Source: Phycisphaerae bacterium
GTDB lineage: Bacteria; Planctomycetota; Phycisphaerae; UBA1845; UTPLA1
Assembly (NCBI GenBank): GCA_016935885.1
Contig: JAFGQA010000102.1
Location: 1-18,997, forward strand
Reading direction: 5' to 3'
DNA length: 18,997 bases
The notes under the pieces were generated by a model. It searched no databases. It was not told the DNA's origin and worked only from the letters and a program-made list of their open reading frames with translations. Position 1 is the first letter of the stretch, and each line of letters begins with the position of its first letter. Below, one piece after another: positions 1 through 7,400 of the stretch. The position numbers were made by a program, and so were the translations under genes.

Positions 1-42
1 ATGCCGCCGACGCCGATCGGAACCGCGACCGTGAGGGAGCGG

Positions 43-157
43 TCAGCGTTCACCCTTGAGGAACGTCGGCAAACTGGTCATCCCCGTTGGCCACAGGGGG
101 GCGACGTTACAAAGGAAGCGTCAATGGAGCATGCACGCTCAACCCTAAAACGCTCTA
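43..157. repeat. Probable X-family TIR element (X0) ending on the purH stop codon
   Basis: The right end (140-157), read on the minus strand, is TAGAGCGTTTTAGGGTTG. It matches the X-family end TAGAGCATTTCACGGTTG at about 15 of 18 positions, and its first three bases are the purH stop codon. A left arm at 43-58 (TCAGCGTTCACCCTTG) resembles the other X end, TAGAGCAGTTCACGCTTG, with one base missing. The core has no clear similarity to the other X copies, so this is either a diverged copy or a chance pairing. The flank 28-44 holds a small hairpin (GACCG/CGGTC). No coding potential was recognised in 1-154. Confidence 0.4.
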
Positions 158-1852
158 ATGCTTGAAGTGCCGGGTGCCCGTGAAGATCATGGCGAGGCCG
201 CGTTCGTTGCAAGCGGCGATGGTGTCGGCGTCGCGCTTGCTGCCGCCGGGCTGGATGATCGCCGTAGCGCCCGCGTCGGCCAGGATGTCGGGCCCGTCGC
301 GGAACGGGAAGAACGCATCCGACGCGGCAACAGCACCTTTCAGCTTCTCCGCGTGGCCGTTTTCCTTGGCCAGCCACGTGGCAATCCGGCAGCTCATCAC
401 GCGAGACATCTGCCCCGCCCCGTTGCCGATCAACATGCCGTCCTTGCAGACGGTGATGGCATTGCTCTTGGTGTGCTTGCAGATCAGCCAGGCGAGGCGC
501 AGGTCGGACATCTCGGCGGCCGTGGGCGTTCGCTCGGTAACGACCTTCCATTGGTCTTCGTTGAGGCCGATGAGGTCGCGCGTCTGAAACAGGATACCCC
601 CTGAGACCTTCTTCAAATCACATTTGACCATATCGAGTGGTTTCGTCATCGGGCCGACTCTGAGAAGACGGACTCGCTGTCCCCACTTCTTGCTCTCGCG
701 TATCAACTGCTCGGCATCGTCCTCGATGTTTGGTGCAACCAGAACTTCCACGAAGAAACCGCCAACTCCAGCACTCCTTCCCCACGTGGCATACGTGTCC
801 ATCACCGCGGCGGCGAATCCGCGGTCCACCTCGAAATCAGTGACCAAGATTCCGCCCATCGCCGCGTTCGGATCGCCAAGATACGCCTTCCGATAGGCCT
901 CGATCGGGTCTGACGCCACGGCGGCACCACACGCATTCGTGTGCTTGATGAAGGAGCAACTGTAGCGCGCCGGCGTTCCGGACGGCTCCGCCTCACGGAC
1001 TGCCCAGTGCAGATCCTTGCACAACTCGAGCGCCGAACTCGCATCGACATAGTTGTTGAAAGACATGCCTCCTTCATAGCACCGGTTTGCGATCACTGGT
1101 TCTTCAGTCGGATCGCTCTGTCCTTCTGCGGAAATCGGTCTAAGCTCACCCTTCTGATGCGGATTCTCCCCGTACCGTAAGACTTCAGCTTGACCGAGAT
1201 TCGGCAGCCTGAACAACTGCTCCGTCATGGCATCATCACAGATTGACCCAGGCTCATGTTGCTCAAGATAGGCGGTCACTTGGCGGTCGTATCTTCCAGT
1301 CGACCAGAACGCAATCCTCGCGTGGTGTCTTCGCTTACTCGCCAGGTCTTCTGACGATCCACCGCGCAAGGCATTGAGGATCGCCTCGTAACTGTGCCGA
1401 GAACAGAGTGGCAAGACATGTCGGTGATTCTTCGCCGCCGCGCGGAGCAAGCACGGGCCGCCGATGTCGATCATCTCGATCGCCTCCGCCAACGTGCAGT
1501 CCGGCTTCTTGATCGTCTCCTCGAACGGGTACAGGGTCACCACCACCATGTCGATCGGCTTGATGCCATGTTCTTCGAGTTGGCGCATGTGCTCGGGCTT
1601 TTCGCGGTCGGCGAGGATGGCGGCGTGGATCTTGGGGTGCAGCGTCTTGACACGCCCGTCGAGCATCTCGGGAAAGCCCGTTATCTCTGCGACCATGGTG
1701 ACTGGGATACCGGCTTCTTTGAGGTGCCTGGCCGTGCCGCCGGTGGAGATGATCTCGATGCCGAACTCCTCGACCAGGGCCTTGGCAAACTCGGCGATGC
1801 CGGTCTTGTCATAAACAGCGATGAGCGCCCGCTTGATCTCGACGTCTGACAT
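155..1852 (-). CDS. purH: Bifunctional purine biosynthesis protein PurH (AICAR transformylase / IMP cyclohydrolase)
   Basis: PurH catalyses the last two steps of de novo IMP synthesis in the cytoplasm: formylation of AICAR by 10-formyl-tetrahydrofolate, then ring closure. The 565-residue product is complete and somewhat longer than the usual 510-530. The N-terminal MGS-like cyclohydrolase domain (about 1-150) shows STGGT at 36-40, GRVKTLHPKIH at 66-76 and IDIGGP at 128-133. The transformylase domain shows RYGENPHQ at 226-233, KHTNACG at 303-309 (catalytic Lys and His), SDAFFPF at 511-517, IIQPGGS at 532-538 and the C-terminal FTGTRHFKH. Two positions differ from the common bacterial form: Ala replaces Pro in KHxNPCG, and HPKIHAA replaces HPKIHGG. 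The ATG has no obvious Shine-Dalgarno sequence. The TAG stop is also the end of a candidate repeat element. Confidence 0.97.
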   Translation of the reverse strand: MSDVEIKRALIAVYDKTGIAEFAKALVEEFGIEIISTGGTARHLKEAGIPVTMVAEITGFPEMLDGRVKTLHPKIHAAILADREKPEHMRQLEEHGIKPIDMVVVTLYPFEETIKKPDCTLAEAIEMIDIGGPCLLRAAAKNHRHVLPLCSRHSYEAILNALRGGSSEDLASKRRHHARIAFWSTGRYDRQVTAYLEQHEPGSICDDAMTEQLFRLPNLGQAEVLRYGENPHQKGELRPISAEGQSDPTEEPVIANRCYEGGMSFNNYVDASSALELCKDLHWAVREAEPSGTPARYSCSFIKHTNACGAAVASDPIEAYRKAYLGDPNAAMGGILVTDFEVDRGFAAAVMDTYATWGRSAGVGGFFVEVLVAPNIEDDAEQLIRESKKWGQRVRLLRVGPMTKPLDMVKCDLKKVSGGILFQTRDLIGLNEDQWKVVTERTPTAAEMSDLRLAWLICKHTKSNAITVCKDGMLIGNGAGQMSRVMSCRIATWLAKENGHAEKLKGAVAASDAFFPFRDGPDILADAGATAIIQPGGSKRDADTIAACNERGLAMIFTGTRHFKH

Positions 1853-1898
1853 GATGGGAAACCACTTGCAGATGGTTCTCGGCGTGTAACAAAGCGAC

Positions 1899-1922
1899 CG
1901 ACCTGCTGTTCACAACAGGTCG
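1899..1922. promoter_or_regulatory. Inverted repeat upstream of purH
   Basis: CGACCTG (1899-1905) pairs perfectly with CAGGTCG (1916-1922), and the loop can extend pairing with TGTT/AACA. It lies about 47-70 bases upstream of the purH start on the minus strand and downstream of the propeller gene. It could be an operator, a leader hairpin or a weak terminator without a T tract. The remainder of 1853-2029 shows nothing recognisable. Confidence 0.3.
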
Positions 1923-2029
1923 ACCGATAGCGTATCAGGAAATCCGAACTTGGCAATCGCGGTCTGTCGCGCTTCGATCACGCCGGAGAAGGCAAGGCGC
2001 TCGTGTTGCGACGATCCTGAGCTAGTTTC

Positions 2030-3811
2030 TCATTCGTCGTCCTCGTCCTCGTCTTCTTGCTGATCCTCATCCTCGTCTTCATCCCCCGTGTCTGCTTCCT
2101 CGTCCTCATCCTCGTCTTCCCCGCCCACGTCTTCTCCCTCGTCCTCATCCTGGTCTTCGTCGGCCTCTTCCGCCTCTTCCTCTTTCTCCTCGGATTCGTT
2201 CTCCTTGGCCTCCTTCTCTCCTTCCTTGACTCCCACCAGACCACGGCCTCCGATCGGTTTGCCCTTCTTGCTGCTGCGAAGCCAATCCTCCTCGAACAAG
2301 TTGAGTCGCGGCTTCTCCTTCGCGCTGGCGGCGGTCGATTCCTTCTTTCGGGCTTGCTCAGCCCTTTGCCTCGCATCGAGCTCTTCCAGGGTTCGAATCC
2401 GCCTGTCGTTGCGAAGGACCTCAGCCAACTGGGCTGGTTTCAGCCGTGGCGCGTTCTTCGACCGGAGACACGTTAACTCACCCGTCTTTGCAGCCAACAG
2501 AATGCTCTGATCCGCATCGTCTCCGGTGGCAAATGCGACCAGTCCCGCGTCGGCCTCGGCCATCTCTCGGCCGCTCTTGGCGTCCACACGCACCAGTCTG
2601 TGGGCGCCCTCGCCGGCCAGCAGATAGGTGTTCTCCTCGAATTGCGCGAGGAACTGGCCGCCCTCCGGCCGTTCCCAGCAATGGTCGCCCGTCTTGGCAT
2701 CCAGGACGAACAGGCCTTGCTCAGGCACTTGCTGGTATACCCGGCCGTGCGCAACAATGGGGGGTGCCATCAGCGGTGTGTCGAAGCGATCACGCCAAAC
2801 CCTCTCGCCAGTGCGGCAGTCCAGGCAGTACAAGGACCGATCGCTCGAGGCAACGTACAGGTGTTCGCCATCGATCGCAAGGTCGGCGAAGATCGGGCCG
2901 TCGGTCTTGACGATCCAGTTCCCCTTGCGTCCTTCCTTGGTGCAGGAGAGAACTCGGCCGTCCTGCCCGGCGATGTACAGGTCCTCCCCGGACAGGATAG
3001 GAGTGGACGAGACCGTCTTTGGAGTCAGGAGCTGCCAGTTTTGAAAGCCGCTGAGGATATCCAGGGAATAGAACCGCTGATTCGCCGCGCCGACGTAGAT
3101 CGACCTGTCGTCGGCGACGCCCGCGCTGCTGGCGGCGAAAGGCAGATCGACCTTCTCAAGCGGGAGGGTAATGTCCGCCTTGACGCGGTCTCCGGAGCTG
3201 GGGTGCCTGCGCTTGTCGTAACCGAATAGACGCCCCCTGGACTTGTCGCCTTCGACATAAGTCACCTTCAGCCATCCCAGTGGCTCAGGCTCGAGTTCGC
3301 CTCGTTGTGTCACCCGATATATGCCGAGGACGTCGCCGTTGCGAACGCCATGTACGCGGCCAATGGTCAGGCTTGCCGTGTCGTGGGCCACGTCGATGAC
3401 GACCCCGCGGAGCGTGCGCGGTTCGGACGCCAGCTCGCCCGTTTGCCGGCTGAATACGCGCACGCCGCCCGACGTCGTGAAGAAGACGTACTGAGCCGCG
3501 TGGGACGGCCCGCGAATCGTAAGGCCTTCATCGGCTACAATGGTAGACCAGCGGATGACGCCGGTCCGCGAGTGCACGGCGAAGACCCTATTCTTGCTCG
3601 TCAGAACGTAGAGGTTGCCATCCAGGAGTTCGATCCGGGAGACCGCCTCGTCTGCCGCCAAGGGCAGATTCATGTCCCAATACCGTTGGATGCCAAGGTG
3701 ATCGAGCGCGGCTCCTGAAACCAGATCGACCCCGGCGGCGGACTCAGCGGAATGGAGCCCGGCGTAAAGAATCAGAATCGCGCTTAGACTACCGCGTGCT
3801 CGTGACATCAT
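2030..3811 (-). CDS. Exported PQQ-like beta-propeller protein with acidic C-terminal tail
   Basis: A 593-residue protein, probably secreted across the inner membrane. The start is the first of two adjacent ATGs, chosen because AGGAG lies 7 bases upstream and a signal peptide follows directly (hydrophobic core LSAILILYAGL, cleavage near residue 25). Residues about 30-130 and 215-455 contain PQQ-type propeller blades with repeated YVxxxxxxLYxLDxxTGxxxW-like patterns. A separate beta insert at about 136-211 (IGRVHGVRNGDVLGIYR, then SSGDRVK) interrupts the blades and resembles the C-terminal domain of the divergently transcribed coiled-coil protein. Residues 470-535 are charged and probably helical. 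The last 60 residues are almost only Asp and Glu. This blade type often serves as a non-catalytic scaffold; no enzymatic residues were recognised. A longer in-frame ORF starts at 4009 but has no ribosome binding site or signal peptide. Confidence 0.85.
   Translation of the reverse strand: MMSRARGSLSAILILYAGLHSAESAAGVDLVSGAALDHLGIQRYWDMNLPLAADEAVSRIELLDGNLYVLTSKNRVFAVHSRTGVIRWSTIVADEGLTIRGPSHAAQYVFFTTSGGVRVFSRQTGELASEPRTLRGVVIDVAHDTASLTIGRVHGVRNGDVLGIYRVTQRGELEPEPLGWLKVTYVEGDKSRGRLFGYDKRRHPSSGDRVKADITLPLEKVDLPFAASSAGVADDRSIYVGAANQRFYSLDILSGFQNWQLLTPKTVSSTPILSGEDLYIAGQDGRVLSCTKEGRKGNWIVKTDGPIFADLAIDGEHLYVASSDRSLYCLDCRTGERVWRDRFDTPLMAPPIVAHGRVYQQVPEQGLFVLDAKTGDHCWERPEGGQFLAQFEENTYLLAGEGAHRLVRVDAKSGREMAEADAGLVAFATGDDADQSILLAAKTGELTCLRSKNAPRLKPAQLAEVLRNDRRIRTLEELDARQRAEQARKKESTAASAKEKPRLNLFEEDWLRSSKKGKPIGGRGLVGVKEGEKEAKENESEEKEEEAEEADEDQDEDEGEDVGGEDEDEDEEADTGDEDEDEDQQEDEDEDDE
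2033..2210 (-). repeat. Low-complexity GAC/GAG tract coding the acidic tail
   Basis: On the plus strand this stretch is a degenerate run of CGTCCTCGTCTTC-type units. On the coding strand it specifies about 55 Asp/Glu residues at the C-terminus of the propeller protein. Such tracts are prone to slippage, so its length may vary between strains. The opposite-strand reading frames here are artefacts of the composition. Confidence 0.75.
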
Positions 3812-3818
3812 GGAAGCA

Positions 3819-3823
3819 CTCCT
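3819..3823 (-). promoter_or_regulatory. Shine-Dalgarno site of the propeller gene
   Basis: AGGAG on the minus strand lies 7 bases before the first of two tandem ATG codons. It decides the start at 3811 over the longer ORF beginning at 4009. Confidence 0.75.
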
Positions 3824-4311
3824 GGTTTGAAGATCGTAGGGTCTGCCGGTGAGTATGGCGCCTGGCGTCTTGCTCGGACAGAGGGTCGATCCCCCCGCGG
3901 AACGCCGCGCATCCCGGAATGACGTCAGGCGGCGGTATCCGCATGACCGGTGGGTGTGGTTGCGGGCGCCATGACCCCTCGCGCAGTCTTCTCCTAATCT
4001 AATGTGCATGGGTGGGTTAGGTCAAGATGCCACCGTGCGGTTCCCGGGCCACGCCGGCCCGAAGGCGTACCCCAAGGCGTGGCTTGTCGCGTCACACCGC
4101 CTCCTGGGCCGTGCGGGGATCTCGTCCCATATGCCATCGCCGGGGGGTTGAGGCGGACTCGCCGATAAAGTGGGTGCCTCGGCGGTGATTGCGAAGGCCA
4201 GCGGTCGATGGGTTGGGGCCGAACTGGACGGCACCGAGGCCGGACATGCGGCGGGCGGGTCGCGTCCTCTGATCCGTGGGTTCCCGCTTGACAATGCCCG
4301 TCGATTTGCAC

Positions 4312-4340
4312 TTGCAAAAGGCCTCGCGCCTGGGGATAAT
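4312..4340 (+). promoter_or_regulatory. Candidate sigma70-type promoter for the coiled-coil gene
   Basis: TTGCAA (4312-4317) and GATAAT (4335-4340) are separated by exactly 17 bases. The pair lies about 190 bases upstream of the GTG start at 4530, implying a long leader. Only the pattern supports it. Confidence 0.35.
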
Positions 4341-4516
4341 GAAATGGTTCCGCTTCTGATCGAGTTGGATTCCACGGAGGCGGGCCCACACCAGCACACG
4401 TGCCAATGGGCGTGTGCAAGCGGCACTACGGCGACGGCCATGGCATCCCCCTGGGGGCAGGTGGAAAGAAGAGTCACCCTGAAGTTCCTGCCGGCCGCCG
4501 ACGGATAATCCACAGC

Positions 4517-4523
4517 AGGAGGT
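4517..4523 (+). promoter_or_regulatory. Shine-Dalgarno site of the coiled-coil gene
   Basis: A full AGGAGGT lies 6 bases before a GTG codon. It fixes the non-ATG start at 4530 and predicts strong translation. Confidence 0.8.
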
Positions 4524-4529
4524 ACCGTC

Positions 4530-5426
4530 GTGAGCGTTTTGACGAAGGTATTTGTGGTTCTACTGACCGTTTTCTCGATCGCGCTGAGCATGTTGGTGGT
4601 TTCCGCCTTTGCTCGGCAGGAGGATTGGCGGGCGTCAGCGCAGGACTGGGAGGTGACTGCCAAGGCAGAAATGGCCAAGGCCAACACAGCCACCCAGAAC
4701 GCGGCCATCGAACAGCAGCGCGCCTTGGATCGTCATCAGCAGGACATTCGCGCCATCAACGATCTCAAGGACAGGTGTGACGCCAATGTCGTCAAGCTCG
4801 CTGAATTGGAGCGGGAACTGGCCGATGCGAAGAACAAGCTTGCGGTCGAGCAAGGTCAGGCCACAAGCCTAGACCAACAGAACAAACTCCTCCTCGCCGC
4901 GTTGAACCGCCAGGAGGAACTCGTGGCGAGGCTCTCCAGGCGCAGCAAGGAGCTCGAGCTCCGCAACGTCGACCTCAACGATCGCGTCAAGGAGTTGACG
5001 GTGAATGTCTCGATGGCGACGTCGCGGATCCGCGCCCTCCAGCAGCAAATCAGCGTGATGGACGGCTCGCCCGACTCGGCCGCTGTCACGCAGATTCCGG
5101 GCGGCCCCGGCATCGTCGAGGCCGACATACCCATGGCGATGTCTCCGGCCATGCCGTCAGTCGTTGCGCCGATTCGCGGCGAGATCACCAGCATCCAAGG
5201 CAACCTGGCGAGCATCTCGGTCGGCAGCGCGGATGGCGTCGCGCCAGGAATGACCTTCCTCATCTACCGGCGGGGCGGGCAAGGCAGCAAGCCGATGTAC
5301 CTCGGTTCGATCCGGACCACACGTGTCGAGGCAACTCAGGCGGCGGGGCTGATCGAGCAGTCGGTCGGGGATATCACGGCCGGCGATCTGGTCCGAGACG
5401 AGTTGAGCTTCGCCCGGCGAGGCTAA
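4530..5426 (+). CDS. Membrane-anchored coiled-coil protein with C-terminal beta domain (MreC-like topology)
   Basis: 298 residues starting at GTG behind a perfect AGGAGGT. Residues 5-27 form one hydrophobic segment (VFVVLLTVFSIALSMLVVS), a membrane anchor or uncleaved signal. Residues 30-180 are charged with heptad-like Leu and Ala spacing, indicating a long coiled coil. A Pro/Gly/Met-rich linker (185-213) leads to a beta domain at about 216-290 (ISVGSADGVAPGMTFLIYR, then ITAGDLV). This order resembles MreC, a scaffold of the rod-shape complex, but no specific MreC signature was recognised and sequence similarity was not tested. The beta domain resembles the insert in the divergently transcribed propeller protein. 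It is followed by a small membrane protein and mreB. A role in envelope organisation is inference. Confidence 0.85.
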   Translation: MSVLTKVFVVLLTVFSIALSMLVVSAFARQEDWRASAQDWEVTAKAEMAKANTATQNAAIEQQRALDRHQQDIRAINDLKDRCDANVVKLAELERELADAKNKLAVEQGQATSLDQQNKLLLAALNRQEELVARLSRRSKELELRNVDLNDRVKELTVNVSMATSRIRALQQQISVMDGSPDSAAVTQIPGGPGIVEADIPMAMSPAMPSVVAPIRGEITSIQGNLASISVGSADGVAPGMTFLIYRRGGQGSKPMYLGSIRTTRVEATQAAGLIEQSVGDITAGDLVRDELSFARRG

Positions 5427-5512
5427 GTTTCCGCAGTCTGTGATTTGGTGCCTTGGAGCGATGGCAAATTGAGGTTTGACAGCCTCTTGTAGTCCGACAG
5501 GGAGCAAGACCC

Positions 5513-5689
5513 ATGGCCCAGATGCCCGGCAGCACAGGTTCACAGAAGCCACGGACCGAGGCGACACCCAACGATATCTACACTGTTCTGGCAGGTATCG
5601 CCCTGGTGACCGTCCTGGGTACGCTCGCCTTCGCGATGTATCGTTGTGTGCAGCTTTTCGACACGCTCTTTCCGGGATTCCCGGGCTGA
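5513..5689 (+). CDS. Small single-pass membrane protein, 58 residues
   Basis: ATG at 5513 has AGGGAG (5499-5504) about 8 bases upstream and runs to TGA at 5687-5689. The product starts MAQMPGSTGSQKPRTEATPN (hydrophilic, Thr/Pro-rich) and then has one hydrophobic helix at about residues 22-42 (IYTVLAGIALVTVLGTLAFAM). A short tail with aromatic residues ends in FPGFPG. The pattern of polar N-terminus, one helix and short tail argues for a real gene. It starts 86 bases after the coiled-coil gene on the same strand with no terminator seen between them, so the two are probably cotranscribed. No family was recognised; it may be a small accessory subunit of the neighbouring envelope proteins. Confidence 0.7.
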   Translation: MAQMPGSTGSQKPRTEATPNDIYTVLAGIALVTVLGTLAFAMYRCVQLFDTLFPGFPG

Positions 5690-5768
5690 TGCCAGTTGCA
5701 GCATGAGTGTTCCGAAGGAGGCGTGATCGGCCACCGCAGCCACATCAAGCCCGGCAGACGCCGCTGCC

Positions 5769-5867
5769 AAAACGAGCCGCAGGCTCCAGCCCGCGCCGCC
5801 ACCTGCTGTGTCGAGTGATTCTGACTTCCGAGGCACCGTACGGGCTGAAGCCCGTGGCCTCTCATTC
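5769..5867. repeat. Dispersed repeat W-long, copy A
   Basis: About 99 bp that aligns almost end to end with 17763-17861 in the same orientation. Shared landmarks are a GGCTYCRGCCCGCG arm, CCACCTGCTG / CCACCCGCTG, TCGAGTGAT, and a closing palindrome GGGCTGAAGCCCGTGGC. It separates the small membrane protein gene from mreB. There is no coding potential. The rest of 5690-6062 holds the candidate mreB promoter and leader hairpin. Confidence 0.7.
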
Positions 5868-5962
5868 CTGCCACAGACAAGCTGCCTTCGGCGTCCTCCG
5901 CCCGCGCCAAGATAAATCTTCGGAAATCCGAACCGCCGTGTGACGCCACCACGTAGTGCGTG

Positions 5963-5968
5963 TAGAAT
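5963..5968 (+). promoter_or_regulatory. Candidate -10 element for mreB
   Basis: TAGAAT preceded by TG (TGTAGAAT, an extended -10 pattern) lies about 95 bases upstream of the mreB start. No good -35 hexamer is visible. Confidence 0.25.
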
Positions 5969-6027
5969 ACCGGACGTTGCGAGCGTTCGGCCGGCCACGG
6001 TTCGGCCGTCGCGTTGCAGAGACCAGA

Positions 6028-6045
6028 GGCCGCGTGTACGCGGCC
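6028..6045 (+). promoter_or_regulatory. Leader hairpin directly before the mreB ribosome binding site
   Basis: GGCCGCG (6028-6034) and CGCGGCC (6039-6045) form a perfect 7-bp GC stem with a TGTA loop. It ends three bases before the GAGGGG Shine-Dalgarno sequence. It could modulate translation initiation or mRNA stability. Confidence 0.35.
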
Positions 6046-6062
6046 CTTGAGGGGTGCCTACC

Positions 6063-7115
6063 TTGCTATTCGATTCCTTGCTTGGCATGTTCAGCGTCGA
6101 CATGGGGATCGACCTGGGGACGTGCAACACACTGGTGTGTGTGAAAGGAGAGGGCATCGTCCTCAATGAGCCCTCCGTGGTGGCCGTACGCAAGGGCACG
6201 AACCAGGTCCTCCAAGGCGGAAACGCCGTCGGTCTCGTGGCCAAGGAGATGCTGGGCAAGACGCCGGGATCCATCACCGCCGTTCGTCCGTTGAAGGACG
6301 GCGTCATCGCGGATTTCGACATCACCGAGGCAATGCTCGGGTACTTCATCCGCAAGGTGCACGGCGGACGGCGTGCCATTCGGCCGCGCGTCGTCATTGC
6401 CGTCCCATCCGGCATCACGGCGGTCGAGAAGCGAGCGGTCTACGGGTCCGCCGAGCGGGCGGGCGCCCGCCGGGTGTATCTGGTCGAGGAGCCGATGGCC
6501 GCCGGGATCGGCTCGGGATTGCCGATCGCCGAGGCCCGTGCCAGCATGATCGTCGACATCGGCGGCGGTACGACGGAAGTGGCCATCATGTCATTGGCCG
6601 ACATCTCTGCAAGCCAGTCGATCCGCGTTGCCGGCGACGACATGGACGAGGCGATCATCAGCCACATGAAGCGGACCTACAACATGCAGATCGGCCCGCA
6701 AACGGCGGAGATGCTCAAGATTGAGGTCGGCAGTGCCGCCTGCCTGGAGGAAGAGCTGACCATGGACGTCCGCGGCCGGGACATGATCAGCGGCCTTCCG
6801 CGCAAGACGGTCGTGACCAGCGAGGAGATCCGCGAGGCGCTCCGCGAGCCGATCAGCCAGATCCTCGATGCCGTCACGCACACGCTGGAACAGTGCGAGC
6901 CGGAACTGGCGGCCGATCTGGTCGATATCGGCATCCACCTCTGCGGTGGCGGTGCACTGCTCCGCGGGCTGGACACGGTCATGGCGGAGGCCACCGGTCT
7001 CGGCGTCCGCGTCGTCGACGACCCGCTCTCGTGTGTCGCCCGCGGCACCAGCGTCTATCTTGAGAACCTCTCCGAATGGCGGGATACGCTCGAATCTGAC
7101 CACGATAATCGGTAG
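6063..7115 (+). CDS. mreB: Rod shape-determining actin homologue MreB
   Basis: MreB forms ATP-dependent filaments under the inner membrane and directs lateral wall synthesis. About 350 residues, a normal length. Counting from the alternative GTG at 6054, motifs are the phosphate-1 loop DMGIDLGTCNTLV (16-28), phosphate-2 region VDIGGGTTEVA (167-177), the adenosine loop CGGGALLRGL (297-306), and VAVPSGIT-like AVPSGIT (116-122). The TTG at 6063 is preferred because GAGGGG (6049-6054) lies 8 bases before it; the GTG at 6054 overlaps that site. An ATG at 6087 would leave a very short N-terminus. No mreC, mreD, mrdA or rodA follows; repeat elements and a convergent methyltransferase gene do. The upstream coiled-coil and small membrane proteins are candidate partners. 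Confidence 0.96.
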   Translation: MLFDSLLGMFSVDMGIDLGTCNTLVCVKGEGIVLNEPSVVAVRKGTNQVLQGGNAVGLVAKEMLGKTPGSITAVRPLKDGVIADFDITEAMLGYFIRKVHGGRRAIRPRVVIAVPSGITAVEKRAVYGSAERAGARRVYLVEEPMAAGIGSGLPIAEARASMIVDIGGGTTEVAIMSLADISASQSIRVAGDDMDEAIISHMKRTYNMQIGPQTAEMLKIEVGSAACLEEELTMDVRGRDMISGLPRKTVVTSEEIREALREPISQILDAVTHTLEQCEPELAADLVDIGIHLCGGGALLRGLDTVMAEATGLGVRVVDDPLSCVARGTSVYLENLSEWRDTLESDHDNR

Positions 7116-7294
7116 GGTGGCGATCCGCGGCGACGATGGGGTCGCGCTGGCGCTGCCGCATGTGCCGGCGAGAAGAACGCCGATCGGCTGGTGAACATGC
7201 TCGATATCCCGCTGTTCATCAACGTCCTCCGGTGTGTCGTGGTTGACGAGGAACAGTCCCACTTGCCGACATGAACGACAGCGGCACCGCCGAT
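7116..7294. other. Gene-free stretch after mreB
   Basis: No gene, terminator or repeat element was recognised. A short in-frame reading stretch around 7192-7273 looks mildly protein-like but has no supported start. Neighbouring repeats begin at 7295. Confidence 0.4.
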
Positions 7295-7399
7295 AAAGCA
7301 CTTCACGGCTGAATGCACCTGTGGCACCGCCGCCAAGGGCGGTGGATTCACGGGCTTTGGCGCCCGTGCCGCAGTCGCAGGCAAGCGTGAACTGCTCTA
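7295..7399. repeat. X-family TIR element, copy X1
   Basis: About 105 bp, closely similar to 10653-10756 over its whole length. The left arm is AAAGCACTTCACGGCTG and the right arm GAACTGCTCTA; the ends are imperfect inverted repeats. The core carries the palindrome GGGCTTTGGCGCCCGTGCC. It is directly followed, one base later, by a Y-family element. The right flank reads CTAA. Confidence 0.75.
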
Positions 7400-7400
7400 A

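Larger units (their letters stand above)
3812..4529. other. Divergent intergenic region of 718 bp
   Basis: No convincing gene was seen; ORFs on either strand lack family resemblance. It contains the Shine-Dalgarno sequences of both flanking genes, a perfect 8-bp inverted repeat GCCACGCC/GGCGTGGC (4048-4055 and 4076-4083), an isolated TTGACA (4288-4293) without a good -10, and the candidate promoter at 4312-4340. It is unusually long for a shared promoter region and could hold an undetected small RNA or regulatory sites for both genes. Confidence 0.5.

Noticed and set aside
3812..4009. N-terminal extension of the propeller protein
   Set aside because: No ribosome binding site or signal peptide at 4009; the AGGAG plus signal peptide at 3811 is far better.
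4288..4293. Perfect TTGACA as a -35 element
   Set aside because: No -10-like hexamer stands 15-19 bases downstream; the pair at 4312-4340 fits better.
4170..4508. Plus-strand 112-codon frame in the divergent intergenic region
   Set aside because: Composition is irregular, there is no ribosome binding site, and no family was recognised; long frames are common by chance at this GC content.
7192..7275. Short plus-strand reading stretch (VNMLDIPLFINVLRC...)
   Set aside because: Mildly protein-like but only about 25 codons from a possible start, without ribosome binding site or recognisable relation; too little to call a gene or remnant.
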